Assembly (NCBI GenBank): GCA_045632525.1
Contig: JAZQWV010000017.1
Coordinates: forward strand, 1-64,000
Source of the DNA: Fimenecus sp045632525
GTDB taxonomy: Bacteria > Bacillota > Clostridia > Oscillospirales > Acutalibacteraceae
Direction: 5' to 3'
Length of the DNA: 64,000 nucleotides
The number at the start of each line of letters is the position of its first letter. Positions within the stretch are counted from its first letter, which is position 1. Shown one piece after another: positions 45,067 to 53,821 of this stretch. Both the position numbers and the translations under genes were made by a program. The notes beneath the pieces were generated by a model, which was given only the letters and a program-made list of their open reading frames with translations, searched no databases and was not told the origin of the DNA.

Positions 45067-46979
45067 TGGCAGGACCAATGGGTGGAGGCAGAAGACGAGG
45101 ACCTCAAGGACCAGTCAAAAAGCCTAAAAACACGAAGGGAACAATCAAAAGACTCTTTGGATATATCTTAAAGCATAAAGGCTTGTTCTTTGGAATGCTT
45201 ATTTTCGCAGCAATCAGCTCAACAGCATCAGTTTCAGGTTCATTGTTCATTAAACCAATTATTGATGATTATCTCACTCCGATGATAGGTAAAGAGTTTA
45301 CAAGTGAACTTATAGCACCGCTCATCAAAATGATGTGCATTATGGGTTGTGTGTTCTTGTTTGGGGCATTGGCATCCTACGGACAATCAAAATGTTCCGT
45401 ATGGCTTACACAACGCACTCTTAATACTTTAAGAAAAGACCTTTTTGACGCTATTGCAGATTTGCCAATCAGTTTCTTCGATTCTCGTCCACATGGTGAA
45501 ATTATGAGCCGATTTACAAACGACGTTGAAACTCTTCGTATGTTTATCAGTCAGGGTGTAACACAATTTATCTCATCGGGCATTATGATTTTAGGCTCAT
45601 TCTTCATTATGTTATTCTTGAGCTGGCAAATGACTCTTATTGTGTGTGCTATGGTAGTTGTAATGGTTATCGTTACAAAAACTCTCGGCAAAAAGAGTGC
45701 ATTTTTCTTTAAAAAGCAACAGGAACAATTGGGCACAGTTAACGGATACATTGAAGAAATCATTGAAGGACAAAAGGTTGTTAAAGTTTTTAATCACGAA
45801 GAAGAAGTTGTTTCTCATTTTGGGGAAGTAAATGAAAATCTTCGTAAGTCTGCAACAAGTGCAAATAGTTTTGCAAATATGTTGGGACCAATTATGAATA
45901 ACCTTTCTCATATCACTTATGCTCTTACAGCTGCAGTTGGCGGTCTTTTAGCTGTTAAACGAGCAATGACGGCTGGTGATATTGTTGCGTTCTTGCAATA
46001 TATCAGAAGCTTCACACAACCGATTTCAAATATCACACAACAGTTTAATAATGCACTTATGGCTCTTGCTGGTGCAGAGAGAATTTTTGAGATTATCGAC
46101 CAAAAACCTGAAGTCGATGAGGGATATGTTGTACTTGTAAACGCAAAGCTCAATGATAAAGGTGAAATTGTAGAAACCGAAAAGCATACAGGTATCTGGG
46201 CTTGGAAGCACACTCACGGTGACGGCACAATCACATATACACGCCTTGCAGGTGACATTGTTTTTGAAGATGTTACATTTAGTTATGACGGCCAAAAGAC
46301 TGTTCTCAATGATGTTTCTCTCTATGCAAAACCAGGTCAAAAAATCGCTTTTGTTGGTTCAACAGGTGCGGGAAAAACAACTATCACAAACCTTATTAAT
46401 CGTTTCTATGAAATCGACGAAGGTAAAATTCGATATGATGGCATAAACATTCAGAAAATCAAAAAAGACGATTTGCGTCGTTCTTTGGGTATCGTTTTGC
46501 AGGATACACATCTTTTCACAGGTACAATTGAAGATAATATTCGCTATGGTAACCTTGATGCAACCCATGAAGATATTGTAAAAGCAGCAAAAATTGCCAA
46601 TGCGCATTCATTCATTTCGCATCTTCCTGATGGCTATGACACAATGCTCACAGGTGACGGCTCGAACCTTTCACAAGGTCAGCGACAACTTATTTCAATT
46701 GCTCGTGCAGCAGTTGCTGACCCACCTGTGCTTATTCTTGACGAAGCAACAAGTTCGATTGATACAAGAACAGAAAAACTTATTGAAGAGGGTATGGACG
46801 CCCTTATGGAAGGTCGAACAGTCTTCGTTATTGCTCACCGCCTTTCAACTGTGCGTAATGCAAAAGCGATTATGGTGCTTGAAAACGGCAGAATTATCGA
46901 ACGCGGTGACCATGACGATTTAATAGAACAAAAGGGAAAATATTATCAACTTTACACTGGCAATTTCGCAGAAAATTGA
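45066..46979 (+). CDS. ABC exporter half-transporter with canonical NBD
   Basis: The 637-residue partner has a six-helix membrane domain followed by a nucleotide-binding domain with canonical GSTGAGKTT, LSQGQRQL and VLILDEATSSID (catalytic Glu present). An insertion of about 40 residues (around KLNDKGEIVETEKHTGIWAW) lies between the membrane and nucleotide-binding parts, and the N-terminus is a Gly/Arg/Lys-rich tail (GPMGGGRRRGPQGPVKKPK). The ATG overlaps the preceding stop (TAATG), supporting equimolar synthesis of the two halves. It is the last gene of the MarR operon; no terminator is visible until 47145. Confidence 0.9.
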   Translation: MAGPMGGGRRRGPQGPVKKPKNTKGTIKRLFGYILKHKGLFFGMLIFAAISSTASVSGSLFIKPIIDDYLTPMIGKEFTSELIAPLIKMMCIMGCVFLFGALASYGQSKCSVWLTQRTLNTLRKDLFDAIADLPISFFDSRPHGEIMSRFTNDVETLRMFISQGVTQFISSGIMILGSFFIMLFLSWQMTLIVCAMVVVMVIVTKTLGKKSAFFFKKQQEQLGTVNGYIEEIIEGQKVVKVFNHEEEVVSHFGEVNENLRKSATSANSFANMLGPIMNNLSHITYALTAAVGGLLAVKRAMTAGDIVAFLQYIRSFTQPISNITQQFNNALMALAGAERIFEIIDQKPEVDEGYVVLVNAKLNDKGEIVETEKHTGIWAWKHTHGDGTITYTRLAGDIVFEDVTFSYDGQKTVLNDVSLYAKPGQKIAFVGSTGAGKTTITNLINRFYEIDEGKIRYDGINIQKIKKDDLRRSLGIVLQDTHLFTGTIEDNIRYGNLDATHEDIVKAAKIANAHSFISHLPDGYDTMLTGDGSNLSQGQRQLISIARAAVADPPVLILDEATSSIDTRTEKLIEEGMDALMEGRTVFVIAHRLSTVRNAKAIMVLENGRIIERGDHDDLIEQKGKYYQLYTGNFAEN

Positions 46980-46989
46980 TTATTTTCCC

Positions 46990-47127
46990 GCAATACTTCG
47001 TGGCTATCGGCTCGCGGTATACTTGATACAGCTTCGCCTCTGCCACATTGTCTTGCAAAAAAAATAATTCAATTTAAAAAAGATGTTTCTTTTTTTGAAA
47101 TGCTTCGTGGCTATTGCTCGCAATATA
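46990..47127. repeat. Intergenic repeat region with two ATRCTTCGTGGCTAT copies
   Basis: The 386 bases between the ABC operon and glgB hold no gene. Two related blocks, ATACTTCGTGGCTATCGGCT at 46992 and ATGCTTCGTGGCTATTGCT at 47099, lie about 107 bases apart. Each ends in a GCTCGC-type arm with flanks (AATAC/GTATA, AAATG/AATAT) that differ but stay roughly complementary. They look like further mini-hairpin repeat units. The terminator and glgB promoter follow. Confidence 0.55.
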
Positions 47128-47144
47128 ATAAATAAAAACCTACA

Positions 47145-47180
47145 AAAACCGAGTGGACTTTACACTCGGTTTTAATTTTT
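47145..47180 (+). terminator. Terminator before the glycogen operon
   Basis: AAAACCGAGT, a nine-base loop, ACTCGGTTTT and T-rich sequence; probably ends the ABC transcript. Confidence 0.8.
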
Positions 47181-47300
47181 GACAAAAAATCATATTTTTT
47201 CTTGTTTACTTTATATATTTCTGGTAATTTTTTGTAACAAACTGCACAAATGCCCGTAATGAATTTTGTTAACGATTTGACTATTTTGTTCAAAAAATGC

Positions 47301-47329
47301 TTGAAAAAGTATTTTCATGGTGTTACAAT
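47301..47329 (+). promoter_or_regulatory. SigA-type promoter for the glg operon
   Basis: TTGAAA at 47301 and TACAAT at 47324, 17 bases apart, 37 bases before the glgB start codon. Confidence 0.75.
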
Positions 47330-47365
47330 ATATCTGTATAACTATGTTTTCTGGGAGGTAGAGAA

Positions 47366-49252
47366 ATGTCAGAAAGTAATAACTATGAATCTCAGGTTCC
47401 CGTTTATCTTTTTCATCAGGGCAACAATGCTCGCGCTTATGACTATATGGGCTCACACAGAGTTTCTGAAAATACAGTTGTTTTCAGAGTGTGGGCACCA
47501 AATGCAGAGGCTGTTGCGGTTTGCGGTACATTCAATAATTGGAGTGATAATGCTAATTTGGCAACCCGCATAACAGCAGGTGGCATCTGGGAAGCATATA
47601 TTGATGGCGTTAATCAATATGACTCATATAAATATTGCATTTATACTCACGACGGTAGAAAACTTATGAAAAGTGACCCTTATGGTTATCACATGGAAAC
47701 CCGTCCCGATAATGCGACAAAATTTTATGAGCTTGGCGCTTATAATTGGACTGATGCCAAGTGGGAAAAAGCAAAACGCGAAAGAGCACAATATGACAGA
47801 CCTGTAAATATTTATGAAGTCCATTTTGGCTCTTGGAAACAATATGAAGATGGCAATTTCTATTCATATCGAAAAATGGCAGAGGAACTCATTCCTTATG
47901 TTAAAGAAATGGGATACACTCACATTGAATTTATGCCACTTACTGAATATCCCTTTGATGGTTCATGGGGTTATCAGGTAACAGGTTATTTTGCCGCAAC
48001 TTCTCGTTATGGCACACCCGACGATTTGATGTATCTCATTGATATGTGTCACAAAAACGATATCGGAGTTATTCTTGACTGGGTACCTGCTCATTTCCCA
48101 AAAGATGCTAACGGCTTAGCAGAATTTGACGGCACACCTTGTTATGAATATGCAGATGTGCGAAAAGGCGAGCATCTTGAATGGGGTACAAAGGTATTCG
48201 ATTTTGGCAGAAATGAAGTTCAGTCATTTTTGATTTCAAGTGCAATGTTCTGGCTTGATAAATATCACATTGACGGACTTCGTGTCGACGCAGTTGCTTC
48301 AATGCTCTATCTCAACTATGGCAGAGATGACGGCCATTGGATAGCAAATAAAGACGGTGGCGTTGAAAATCTTGAAACGGTTGCATTCTTAAATAAACTC
48401 AGTATGAACGTTTTCCGGGATTATCACGGCAGTTTGCTCATAGCAGAAGAAAGCACAGCTTGGCCAATGGTCACAAAACCTGTGTTTATGGGTGGGCTTG
48501 GTTTCAACTATAAATGGAATATGGGTTGGATGAACGATATTCTTCGTTATTTCTCAATGGACCCACTTTACAGAAAAGGTAATCACGGATGCATCACATT
48601 CTCATTCTTCTATGCATTTTCAGAGAATTTTGTCTTGCCGATTTCTCACGACGAAGTTGTTCACGGCAAATGCTCACTCATTAACAAAATGCCCGGTACT
48701 TATGAAGAAAAGTTTGCAGGTGTGAGAGCGTTTATGGGTTATATGATGGCTCATCCTGGTAAAAAACTTATGTTCATGGGTTCTGAATTCGGTCAGTTTA
48801 TTGAATGGGATTTCAAGAAAGAGCTTGACTGGCTGTTGCTTGATTATGAAATGCACCAGAAATTGCATAAATATTTCAAAGACATCAACCATTTCTATAA
48901 AGATACTCCTGCAATGTGGCAGGTTGACCATTCTTGGGAAGGCTTTTCTTGGATTTCAGCGGATGACAATGATAATTCAGTAATCGCATTCCGCAGAATT
49001 GACGAAAAAGGTAAAGAACTTATTGCTGTCTGCAACTTTACACCAGTTGCAAGAGATAATTACAGAATCGGTGTTCCTGCAAAGGGTAACTACAAGATTG
49101 TGTTTAACTCTGACGATGAAATCTATGGTGGTGAAGGTCGTGGACAAAAAGATAAAATCAAAGCTGAAAAACAAGCAATGCACGGTTTCGAGCAAAGCAT
49201 TTCACTTGATTTACCACCAATGTCAACAATTTATCTCAAAAAGACGAGATAA
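47366..49252 (+). CDS. glgB: 1,4-alpha-glucan branching enzyme
   Basis: GH13 enzyme that creates alpha-1,6 branches in glycogen. The 628-residue protein has an N-terminal CBM48 domain (VVFRVWAPNAEAVAVCGTFN, near 38) and a TIM-barrel with the predicted nucleophile Asp308 in DGLRVDAVASMLY and acid/base Glu361 in LLIAEESTAW. It is shorter at the N-terminus than the E. coli enzyme, as is usual in Firmicutes. CTGGGAGGTAGAGAA precedes the ATG. It is the first gene of glgB-glgC-glgD-glgA; glgC follows after 48 bases. Confidence 0.96.
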   Translation: MSESNNYESQVPVYLFHQGNNARAYDYMGSHRVSENTVVFRVWAPNAEAVAVCGTFNNWSDNANLATRITAGGIWEAYIDGVNQYDSYKYCIYTHDGRKLMKSDPYGYHMETRPDNATKFYELGAYNWTDAKWEKAKRERAQYDRPVNIYEVHFGSWKQYEDGNFYSYRKMAEELIPYVKEMGYTHIEFMPLTEYPFDGSWGYQVTGYFAATSRYGTPDDLMYLIDMCHKNDIGVILDWVPAHFPKDANGLAEFDGTPCYEYADVRKGEHLEWGTKVFDFGRNEVQSFLISSAMFWLDKYHIDGLRVDAVASMLYLNYGRDDGHWIANKDGGVENLETVAFLNKLSMNVFRDYHGSLLIAEESTAWPMVTKPVFMGGLGFNYKWNMGWMNDILRYFSMDPLYRKGNHGCITFSFFYAFSENFVLPISHDEVVHGKCSLINKMPGTYEEKFAGVRAFMGYMMAHPGKKLMFMGSEFGQFIEWDFKKELDWLLLDYEMHQKLHKYFKDINHFYKDTPAMWQVDHSWEGFSWISADDNDNSVIAFRRIDEKGKELIAVCNFTPVARDNYRIGVPAKGNYKIVFNSDDEIYGGEGRGQKDKIKAEKQAMHGFEQSISLDLPPMSTIYLKKTR

Positions 49253-49300
49253 TTGATATATGTTAACAAACTAAACTTATTATAAACGGAGGAATTTACA

Positions 49301-50518
49301 ATGGCACGAAAAACTGAATGCCTTGCAATGCTTCTTGCCGGCGGTCAGGGAAGCCGTCTTGGTATCCTTACAAAGAACATTGCAAAGCCTGCTGTACCTT
49401 ACGGCGGAAAATACAGAATCATTGACTTCCCACTTTCAAACTGTGTAAATTCAGGTATTTCAACTGTTGGTGTGCTCACTCAGTACCAACCACTTGAACT
49501 CAATGATTACATAGGCAACGGTCAGGCTTGGGACTTAGACCGTGCAAATGGTGGTGTGCACATTCTTTCACCTTATCAGCAGATTAAGGGTACAGAATGG
49601 TATAAAGGCACAGCAAACGCAATTTATCAGAATATCAATTTCATTGACCGTTATAACCCTGAATATGTTGTTATCCTTTCAGGTGACCATATTTATAAAA
49701 TGGACTATAACAAAATGCTTGAGTATCATAAAGAAAAGGATGCAGCTTGCACAATCGCAATGCTTGAAGTTTCTTGGGAAGAAGCAAGCCGTTTCGGTCT
49801 TATGATTCTCAATGATGATAATTCAATCAAAGAATTCGAAGAAAAGCCAAAGAATCCAAGAAGTAACAAGGCTTCAATGGGTGTTTATGTTTTCACTTGG
49901 AGCAAACTTCGTGAATATCTTATCGCAGACGAGGCTGACCCAAATTCAAGCAACGACTTCGGTAAAAATGTTATTCCAAAGATGCATGCAGATGGCGAGA
50001 GAATGTTCGCTTATCTTTTCGATGGTTATTGGAAAGACGTTGGAACAATCGACAGTTTGTGGGAGGCTAACCTTGACCTTCTTAATCCAAAAGTTGACCT
50101 TGATTTGTCAGACACAAGTTGGAAAATCTATGCAAAAACTCCTGCTTCACCACCTCATTATATTTCAGCAAATGCAAAAGTGCAGAACTCAATGATTTCA
50201 GAGGGTTCAAGAGTATATGGTGATGTTGACTATTCAATTCTTTTCAACGATGTAACAGTTGAAGAGGGTGCAGAAGTTAAATATTCAATCGTAATGCCAG
50301 GCACAGTTATCAAAAAAGGCGCAGTTGTTCAATATTCAATCGTTGCAGAAAATGCAGTAATTGAATCAGGTGCAGTTGTTGGTAAGAGTCCTGAAGATAT
50401 GGATAACCGTGATGACTGGGGCGTTGCTGTTGTTGGCGCAGGTGTAAATGTGGGTGAAGGCGCATTTGTTGCACCACAGACACAGGTTGACACAGATGTA
50501 GTAAAGGAGGGTAAATAA
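49301..50518 (+). CDS. glgC: Glucose-1-phosphate adenylyltransferase, catalytic subunit
   Basis: Makes ADP-glucose from ATP and glucose-1-phosphate, the committed step of glycogen synthesis. The 405-residue protein has LLAGGQGSRLGILTKNIAKP near residue 11 (nucleotide-binding loop and the regulatory Lys region), GTANAIYQN near 105 and the metal-binding SGDHIYKMDYN near 127. A C-terminal left-handed beta-helix carries hexapeptide repeats. ACGGAGGAATTTACA precedes the ATG. It is followed one base later by glgD, with which Firmicute GlgC forms a heteromer that is more active than GlgC alone. Confidence 0.96.
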   Translation: MARKTECLAMLLAGGQGSRLGILTKNIAKPAVPYGGKYRIIDFPLSNCVNSGISTVGVLTQYQPLELNDYIGNGQAWDLDRANGGVHILSPYQQIKGTEWYKGTANAIYQNINFIDRYNPEYVVILSGDHIYKMDYNKMLEYHKEKDAACTIAMLEVSWEEASRFGLMILNDDNSIKEFEEKPKNPRSNKASMGVYVFTWSKLREYLIADEADPNSSNDFGKNVIPKMHADGERMFAYLFDGYWKDVGTIDSLWEANLDLLNPKVDLDLSDTSWKIYAKTPASPPHYISANAKVQNSMISEGSRVYGDVDYSILFNDVTVEEGAEVKYSIVMPGTVIKKGAVVQYSIVAENAVIESGAVVGKSPEDMDNRDDWGVAVVGAGVNVGEGAFVAPQTQVDTDVVKEGK

Positions 50519-50519
50519 G

Positions 50520-51635
50520 ATGACAGGTAAGAATATCGTAGGTATCGTTTTCTCAAACGCTTATGACGAATGTATCAGTGAACTTACAGGAATTCGTACA
50601 ATGGGTTCTGTTCCATTTGCATCTCGTTATCGTCTTATTGACTTTGCTCTTTCAAATATGGTAAACGGTGGCATTGAAAAGGTGGGCGTTGTAACAAAGG
50701 CTAACTATCAGTCACTTATGGACCATGTTGGTAACGGCAAACCTTGGGATTTATCTCGTAAAAACAATGGTCTTTTCATTCTTCCACCATTCTCAACAAA
50801 CGAGGCAAACGGCAATGCTGATAAACTTGGTGCTTTGAAAGGTATTCAAGGCTTTATCAGCCGTTCAACAGAAGAATATGTTCTTTTTGCAGATTGTAAC
50901 TCTGTTCTCAATATAGATATTGAAGAATTGATGGATTATCACAGCGACAAAAATGCTGATATCACAATCGTTTATAAGAATGGTAAAATGCCAAATCTTA
51001 CAGATGTTATTGTTCTTGATATGGATGCTGACAACAAGGCAAAGAAGATTTCAGTTTCACCTGTAACAGACGAAAATGTGAATTATTCACTCAATATGAT
51101 TTTGATGAAGAAATCACTTCTTGAAAGACTTCTCAATGACGCAGTTAGCTTGAATTATGCTGATTTTGAAGCAGATTTGATTCAACGTAATGTTGCAAAA
51201 CTCAATATTTATGGCTTTGAAGCAAAGGGACATTCATTTACAATCGATTCAATGCAGAGTTACTACAGAGCAAATATGGAACTTCTTAACATTGAAAATT
51301 GTGACGACCTTTTCAATCCAAAGCGTCCAATTTATACAAAAGTCCGTGACAATATGCCTGCAATTTATGGCATCGGTTCAGATGTGAAGAATTCTCTTGT
51401 TGCAGATGGTTGCATTATCGAAGGTACAGTTGAAAATTCAATTCTCTTCCGTGGTGTTAGAGTTGAAAAGGGTGCAGTTGTTAAAAACTCAATTCTTATG
51501 CAGGGCACATTTGTTGCACAAGATGCAACAGTTAACTGTGTTGTAGCAGATAAGAGCGTTGTAATCACTCCTAACAAGACTCTTTCAGGCGCGGAGAATT
51601 ATCCAGTTTATATCGGCAAGGAGATTGTTATCTAA
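50520..51635 (+). CDS. glgD: ADP-glucose pyrophosphorylase regulatory subunit
   Basis: GlgC paralogue of 371 residues. It keeps the general fold (RTMGSVPFASRYRLIDFALS, near 23; hexapeptide repeats at the C-terminus) but lacks the glycine-rich GGxGxRL catalytic loop. Its beginning is GIVFSNAYDECISELTGIRT instead. It should therefore be non-catalytic and act as the regulatory partner of GlgC, as shown for other Firmicutes. The gene is one base after glgC (ribosome site AAAGGAGGGTAAATAAG within the glgC end) and overlaps glgA by one base. The glgCD arrangement supports a Firmicute origin. Confidence 0.95.
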   Translation: MTGKNIVGIVFSNAYDECISELTGIRTMGSVPFASRYRLIDFALSNMVNGGIEKVGVVTKANYQSLMDHVGNGKPWDLSRKNNGLFILPPFSTNEANGNADKLGALKGIQGFISRSTEEYVLFADCNSVLNIDIEELMDYHSDKNADITIVYKNGKMPNLTDVIVLDMDADNKAKKISVSPVTDENVNYSLNMILMKKSLLERLLNDAVSLNYADFEADLIQRNVAKLNIYGFEAKGHSFTIDSMQSYYRANMELLNIENCDDLFNPKRPIYTKVRDNMPAIYGIGSDVKNSLVADGCIIEGTVENSILFRGVRVEKGAVVKNSILMQGTFVAQDATVNCVVADKSVVITPNKTLSGAENYPVYIGKEIVI

Positions 51636-53062
51636 TGAAAGTTTTATATGTTGCTAGTGAGGCACTTCCTTTTAAAGCAAGTGGTGGTCTTGGTGATGTT
51701 GCAGGTAGTTTGCCACAAGCACTTCGCAAAAGACTTATCGGCGCAAGGGTTGTAATGCCTTTATATGACACAATCAGTCAAGAACTTAAAGATACAATGA
51801 AATTCGTTACAAGCATTTCTGTGCCTGTTGCTTGGAGAAGACAATATTGCGGAATCTTCGAAGCAAAAGCAGGGGGAGTTATCTATTATCTTCTTGACAA
51901 TCAATATTATTTCAAGCGTGATGGTCTTTATGGCTATTATGACGACGCAGAGCGTTTTGCATTCTTTGCTCGTGCAGTTCTTGAAATTCTTCCACACATT
52001 GATTTCAAACCTGACATTATCCATTGCAACGACTGGCAGTCAGCATTGACACCTGTTTATTACAATACACTTTATGCAACTCGTCCAGGTTATGAAAACA
52101 TCAAAACAGTTTTCACAATTCACAATATTCAATATCAGGGCACTTATGGTATGGAGTTGTTGGGCGAAGTTGTTGGTATTCCTGAAAGTGCAGCATCTCT
52201 CGTTGAATATGACGGTGACTGTAACTTTATGAAGGGCGCTATTGAATGTGCAGACAGAGTTACAACAGTTTCTCCATCTTATGCAAACGAAATTCTTGAC
52301 CCTTGGTATTCACACGGTCTTGACCCAATTCTTAATCAGCGTTCTTGGAAATTAAGCGGTATTCTCAACGGCATTGACACAATTCTTTATAACCCTGAAA
52401 CAGATAAGGATATTGAAAAGACATATACTGTTGACACATTCAAAGAAGACAAACCTGTTAATAAGGCAAAATTACAAGAGTATTTTGGTCTTCCACAGCG
52501 TAAAGATGTGCCAATGATTGGTATGGTTACTCGTCTTGTTGGCCACAAAGGGCTTGACCTTGTTAAAGCAGTTCTTGAAGAATTGCTCGCAACAGAAGAT
52601 GTTCAGTTTGTAGTCTTGGGCTCAGGTGAATATCAATATGAGAGTTTCTTCAAAGAAATGGCAGAGAAATACCCTGAAAAGATGGGACTCAAACTTGGTT
52701 TCATTCCATCACTTTCAAAGAAAATCTATGCAGGTTGCGATATTTTCTTAATGCCATCAAAGAGCGAGCCTTGCGGACTTTCACAGATGATTTCACTTCG
52801 TTACGGTACTATTCCAATTATCCGTGAAACAGGTGGTCTTCGTGACAGCATCAAGGACTCAGGTGACGGTGAAGGCAACGGCTTCACATTCTCAACCTAT
52901 AATGCACACGATATGCTTTATACAATTAAGAGAGCAATCACAGGATATGCTAACAAAGATGGTTGGAATATTCTCGTTAAACGCGCAATGAAATGTGACA
53001 ATAGCTGGGGCAAATCAGCAAATGAATATATAAGACTCTATAAAGAGATTCTTAAAGGATAA
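51635..53062 (+). CDS. glgA: Glycogen synthase (ADP-glucose, GT5)
   Basis: Extends alpha-1,4-glucan chains from ADP-glucose. The 475-residue GT-B enzyme starts KVLYVASEALPFKASGGLGD, with the ADP-glucose-binding K-x-(S)-G-G-L motif. FTIHNIQYQG lies near 164 and PSKSEPCGLSQMISLRYG near 375, the E-x7-E region with the conserved glutamates. The ATG shares a base with the glgD stop (TAATG), so the two are translationally coupled. The operon ends at the terminator at 53069. A phosphorylase or debranching gene is not in this window. Confidence 0.96.
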   Translation: MKVLYVASEALPFKASGGLGDVAGSLPQALRKRLIGARVVMPLYDTISQELKDTMKFVTSISVPVAWRRQYCGIFEAKAGGVIYYLLDNQYYFKRDGLYGYYDDAERFAFFARAVLEILPHIDFKPDIIHCNDWQSALTPVYYNTLYATRPGYENIKTVFTIHNIQYQGTYGMELLGEVVGIPESAASLVEYDGDCNFMKGAIECADRVTTVSPSYANEILDPWYSHGLDPILNQRSWKLSGILNGIDTILYNPETDKDIEKTYTVDTFKEDKPVNKAKLQEYFGLPQRKDVPMIGMVTRLVGHKGLDLVKAVLEELLATEDVQFVVLGSGEYQYESFFKEMAEKYPEKMGLKLGFIPSLSKKIYAGCDIFLMPSKSEPCGLSQMISLRYGTIPIIRETGGLRDSIKDSGDGEGNGFTFSTYNAHDMLYTIKRAITGYANKDGWNILVKRAMKCDNSWGKSANEYIRLYKEILKG

Positions 53063-53068
53063 AAAATA

Positions 53069-53096
53069 AAGGCTACCAATTTGGTAGCCTTATTTT
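53069..53096. terminator. Bidirectional terminator after glgA
   Basis: AAGGCTACCAA and TTGGTAGCCTT form an 11-bp stem with T's on the plus side; the minus-strand gene ends at 53095, so it can serve both. Confidence 0.85.
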
Positions 53097-53247
53097 ACTC
53101 TTTGTTTTCAATTTTCTTTACATACTCTTTGAGAGCAATATTTATGAATTGAGAAAGTGAACGGTCATCTTGCTCTGCTAGTTTTCTTGCTTTTTCAAGA
53201 ATATCACTGTCAACTGTAATACTAATCTGTTCTTTCAAGGGCTTCAT
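53095..53247 (-). CDS. Ribbon-helix-helix (CopG/Arc-type) DNA-binding protein
   Basis: A short gene of 50 codons, read as MKPLKEQISITVDSDILEKA onward to the TAA at 53095. The beta strand KEQISITVDSD, a first helix (ILEKARKLAEQD), the turn DRSLSQ and a second helix (FINIALKEYVKK) are exactly the ribbon-helix-helix pattern. Such proteins are autoregulators and often antitoxins. AAGGAGTGATTTATT precedes the ATG. It is divergent from the 69-residue gene at 53353. Between them are three tandem 10-base repeats, a spacing suited to side-by-side RHH dimers. No recognisable toxin adjoins it, so a stand-alone repressor is as likely as an antitoxin. Confidence 0.8.
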   Translation of the reverse strand: MKPLKEQISITVDSDILEKARKLAEQDDRSLSQFINIALKEYVKKIENKE

Positions 53248-53305
53248 AATAAATCACTCCTTACTGATATGATTTATTATATTAAAAAGTATTGCAAAAT
53301 ACTCA

Positions 53306-53335
53306 AAACTGATATAAACTAATATAAACTGATAT
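53306..53335. promoter_or_regulatory. Candidate RHH operator: three tandem decamers
   Basis: AAACTGATAT, AAACTAATAT and AAACTGATAT occur head to tail with a 10-base period, placing each on the same face of the helix. A related TACTGATATG lies near 53262. The array ends 17 bases before the start codon at 53353, so bound repressor would block that gene. Confidence 0.65.
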
Positions 53336-53352
53336 TAAAAAGGAAGAATAAA

Positions 53353-53562
53353 ATGCGAGATATTACAGAAGAAAAAATTATAGAACTCATCAAAAAATAT
53401 AGAGATTTCATTTTTTCAGATATTGAAGGAAATCTTTGCCTTGAACACTATAATTTTGCCCACAGAACAAATTTAACTGAAAATGATGTTGTTTTAGAAA
53501 AATCATTATGTTATTTTTGCAAAGAAGAAAAAACTTGCGTGAAAGGTAAAAGGACAGACTAA
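53353..53562 (+). CDS. Small hypothetical protein with a Cys-x2-Cys pair
   Basis: The 69-residue product is not recognised. The N-terminal half is helical and charged (EEKIIELIKKYRDFIFSD), and the C-terminal part has LCYFCKEEKTCVKG, with Cys-x2-Cys and a third Cys five residues on, a possible partial metal site. AAAAGGAAGAATAAA precedes the ATG. The divergent RHH gene and the decamer operator between them suggest one small regulated unit. It could be the effector in a two-gene system, but its sequence resembles no toxin known to me. Confidence 0.6.
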   Translation: MRDITEEKIIELIKKYRDFIFSDIEGNLCLEHYNFAHRTNLTENDVVLEKSLCYFCKEEKTCVKGKRTD

Positions 53563-53582
53563 AAAGTCTGTCCTTGATTTTT
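53550..53582 (+). terminator. Terminator overlapping the small gene's stop
   Basis: AAGGACAGACT, an AAAA loop and AGTCTGTCCTT followed by a T-rich run. The stop codon lies within the hairpin. Confidence 0.9.
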
Positions 53583-53648
53583 TATAGGGTTTAATTTGTT
53601 AGATAAATTGGGGTTTGTAGAATTAATTTATATGGTGATGTTCTTGCC

Positions 53649-53775
53649 TCCCTCTGACGAGGGAGGTGGCAAAATCTTTGATTTTGACGGAGGGAGAGAT
53701 AAGCAAAATCAAATTAATTCTAGACTATCTCTCCCTCAGTCTCGCGTACGCTCGACAGCTCCCTCATCAGAGGGA
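53649..53775. repeat. MITE-like inverted repeat with exchangeable internal hairpins
   Basis: The left arm (53649-53701) and right arm (53726-53775) are inverted relatives. Outer blocks TCCCTCTGACGAGGGAG and TCCCTCTGATGAGGGAG differ at one position, and the inner blocks GAGGGAGAGATA are identical. Between these blocks each arm holds a different small hairpin: AAAATCTTTGATTTT on the left, a GCGTACGC-centred one on the right. A 24-base A+T-rich middle separates the arms. There is no coding capacity; it resembles palindromic elements scattered through gut Firmicute genomes. Confidence 0.75.
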
Positions 53776-53805
53776 GCCAAAGAAAATACAATTAAAAAGA
53801 GTTAG

Positions 53806-53821
53806 ACAAATTCAAATTTGT
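53806..53821. repeat. Dispersed 16-base hairpin
   Basis: ACAAATTCAAATTTGT, identical to 18139-18154. It touches the end of the alpha-galactosidase gene and may act in its 3' untranslated region. Confidence 0.5.
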
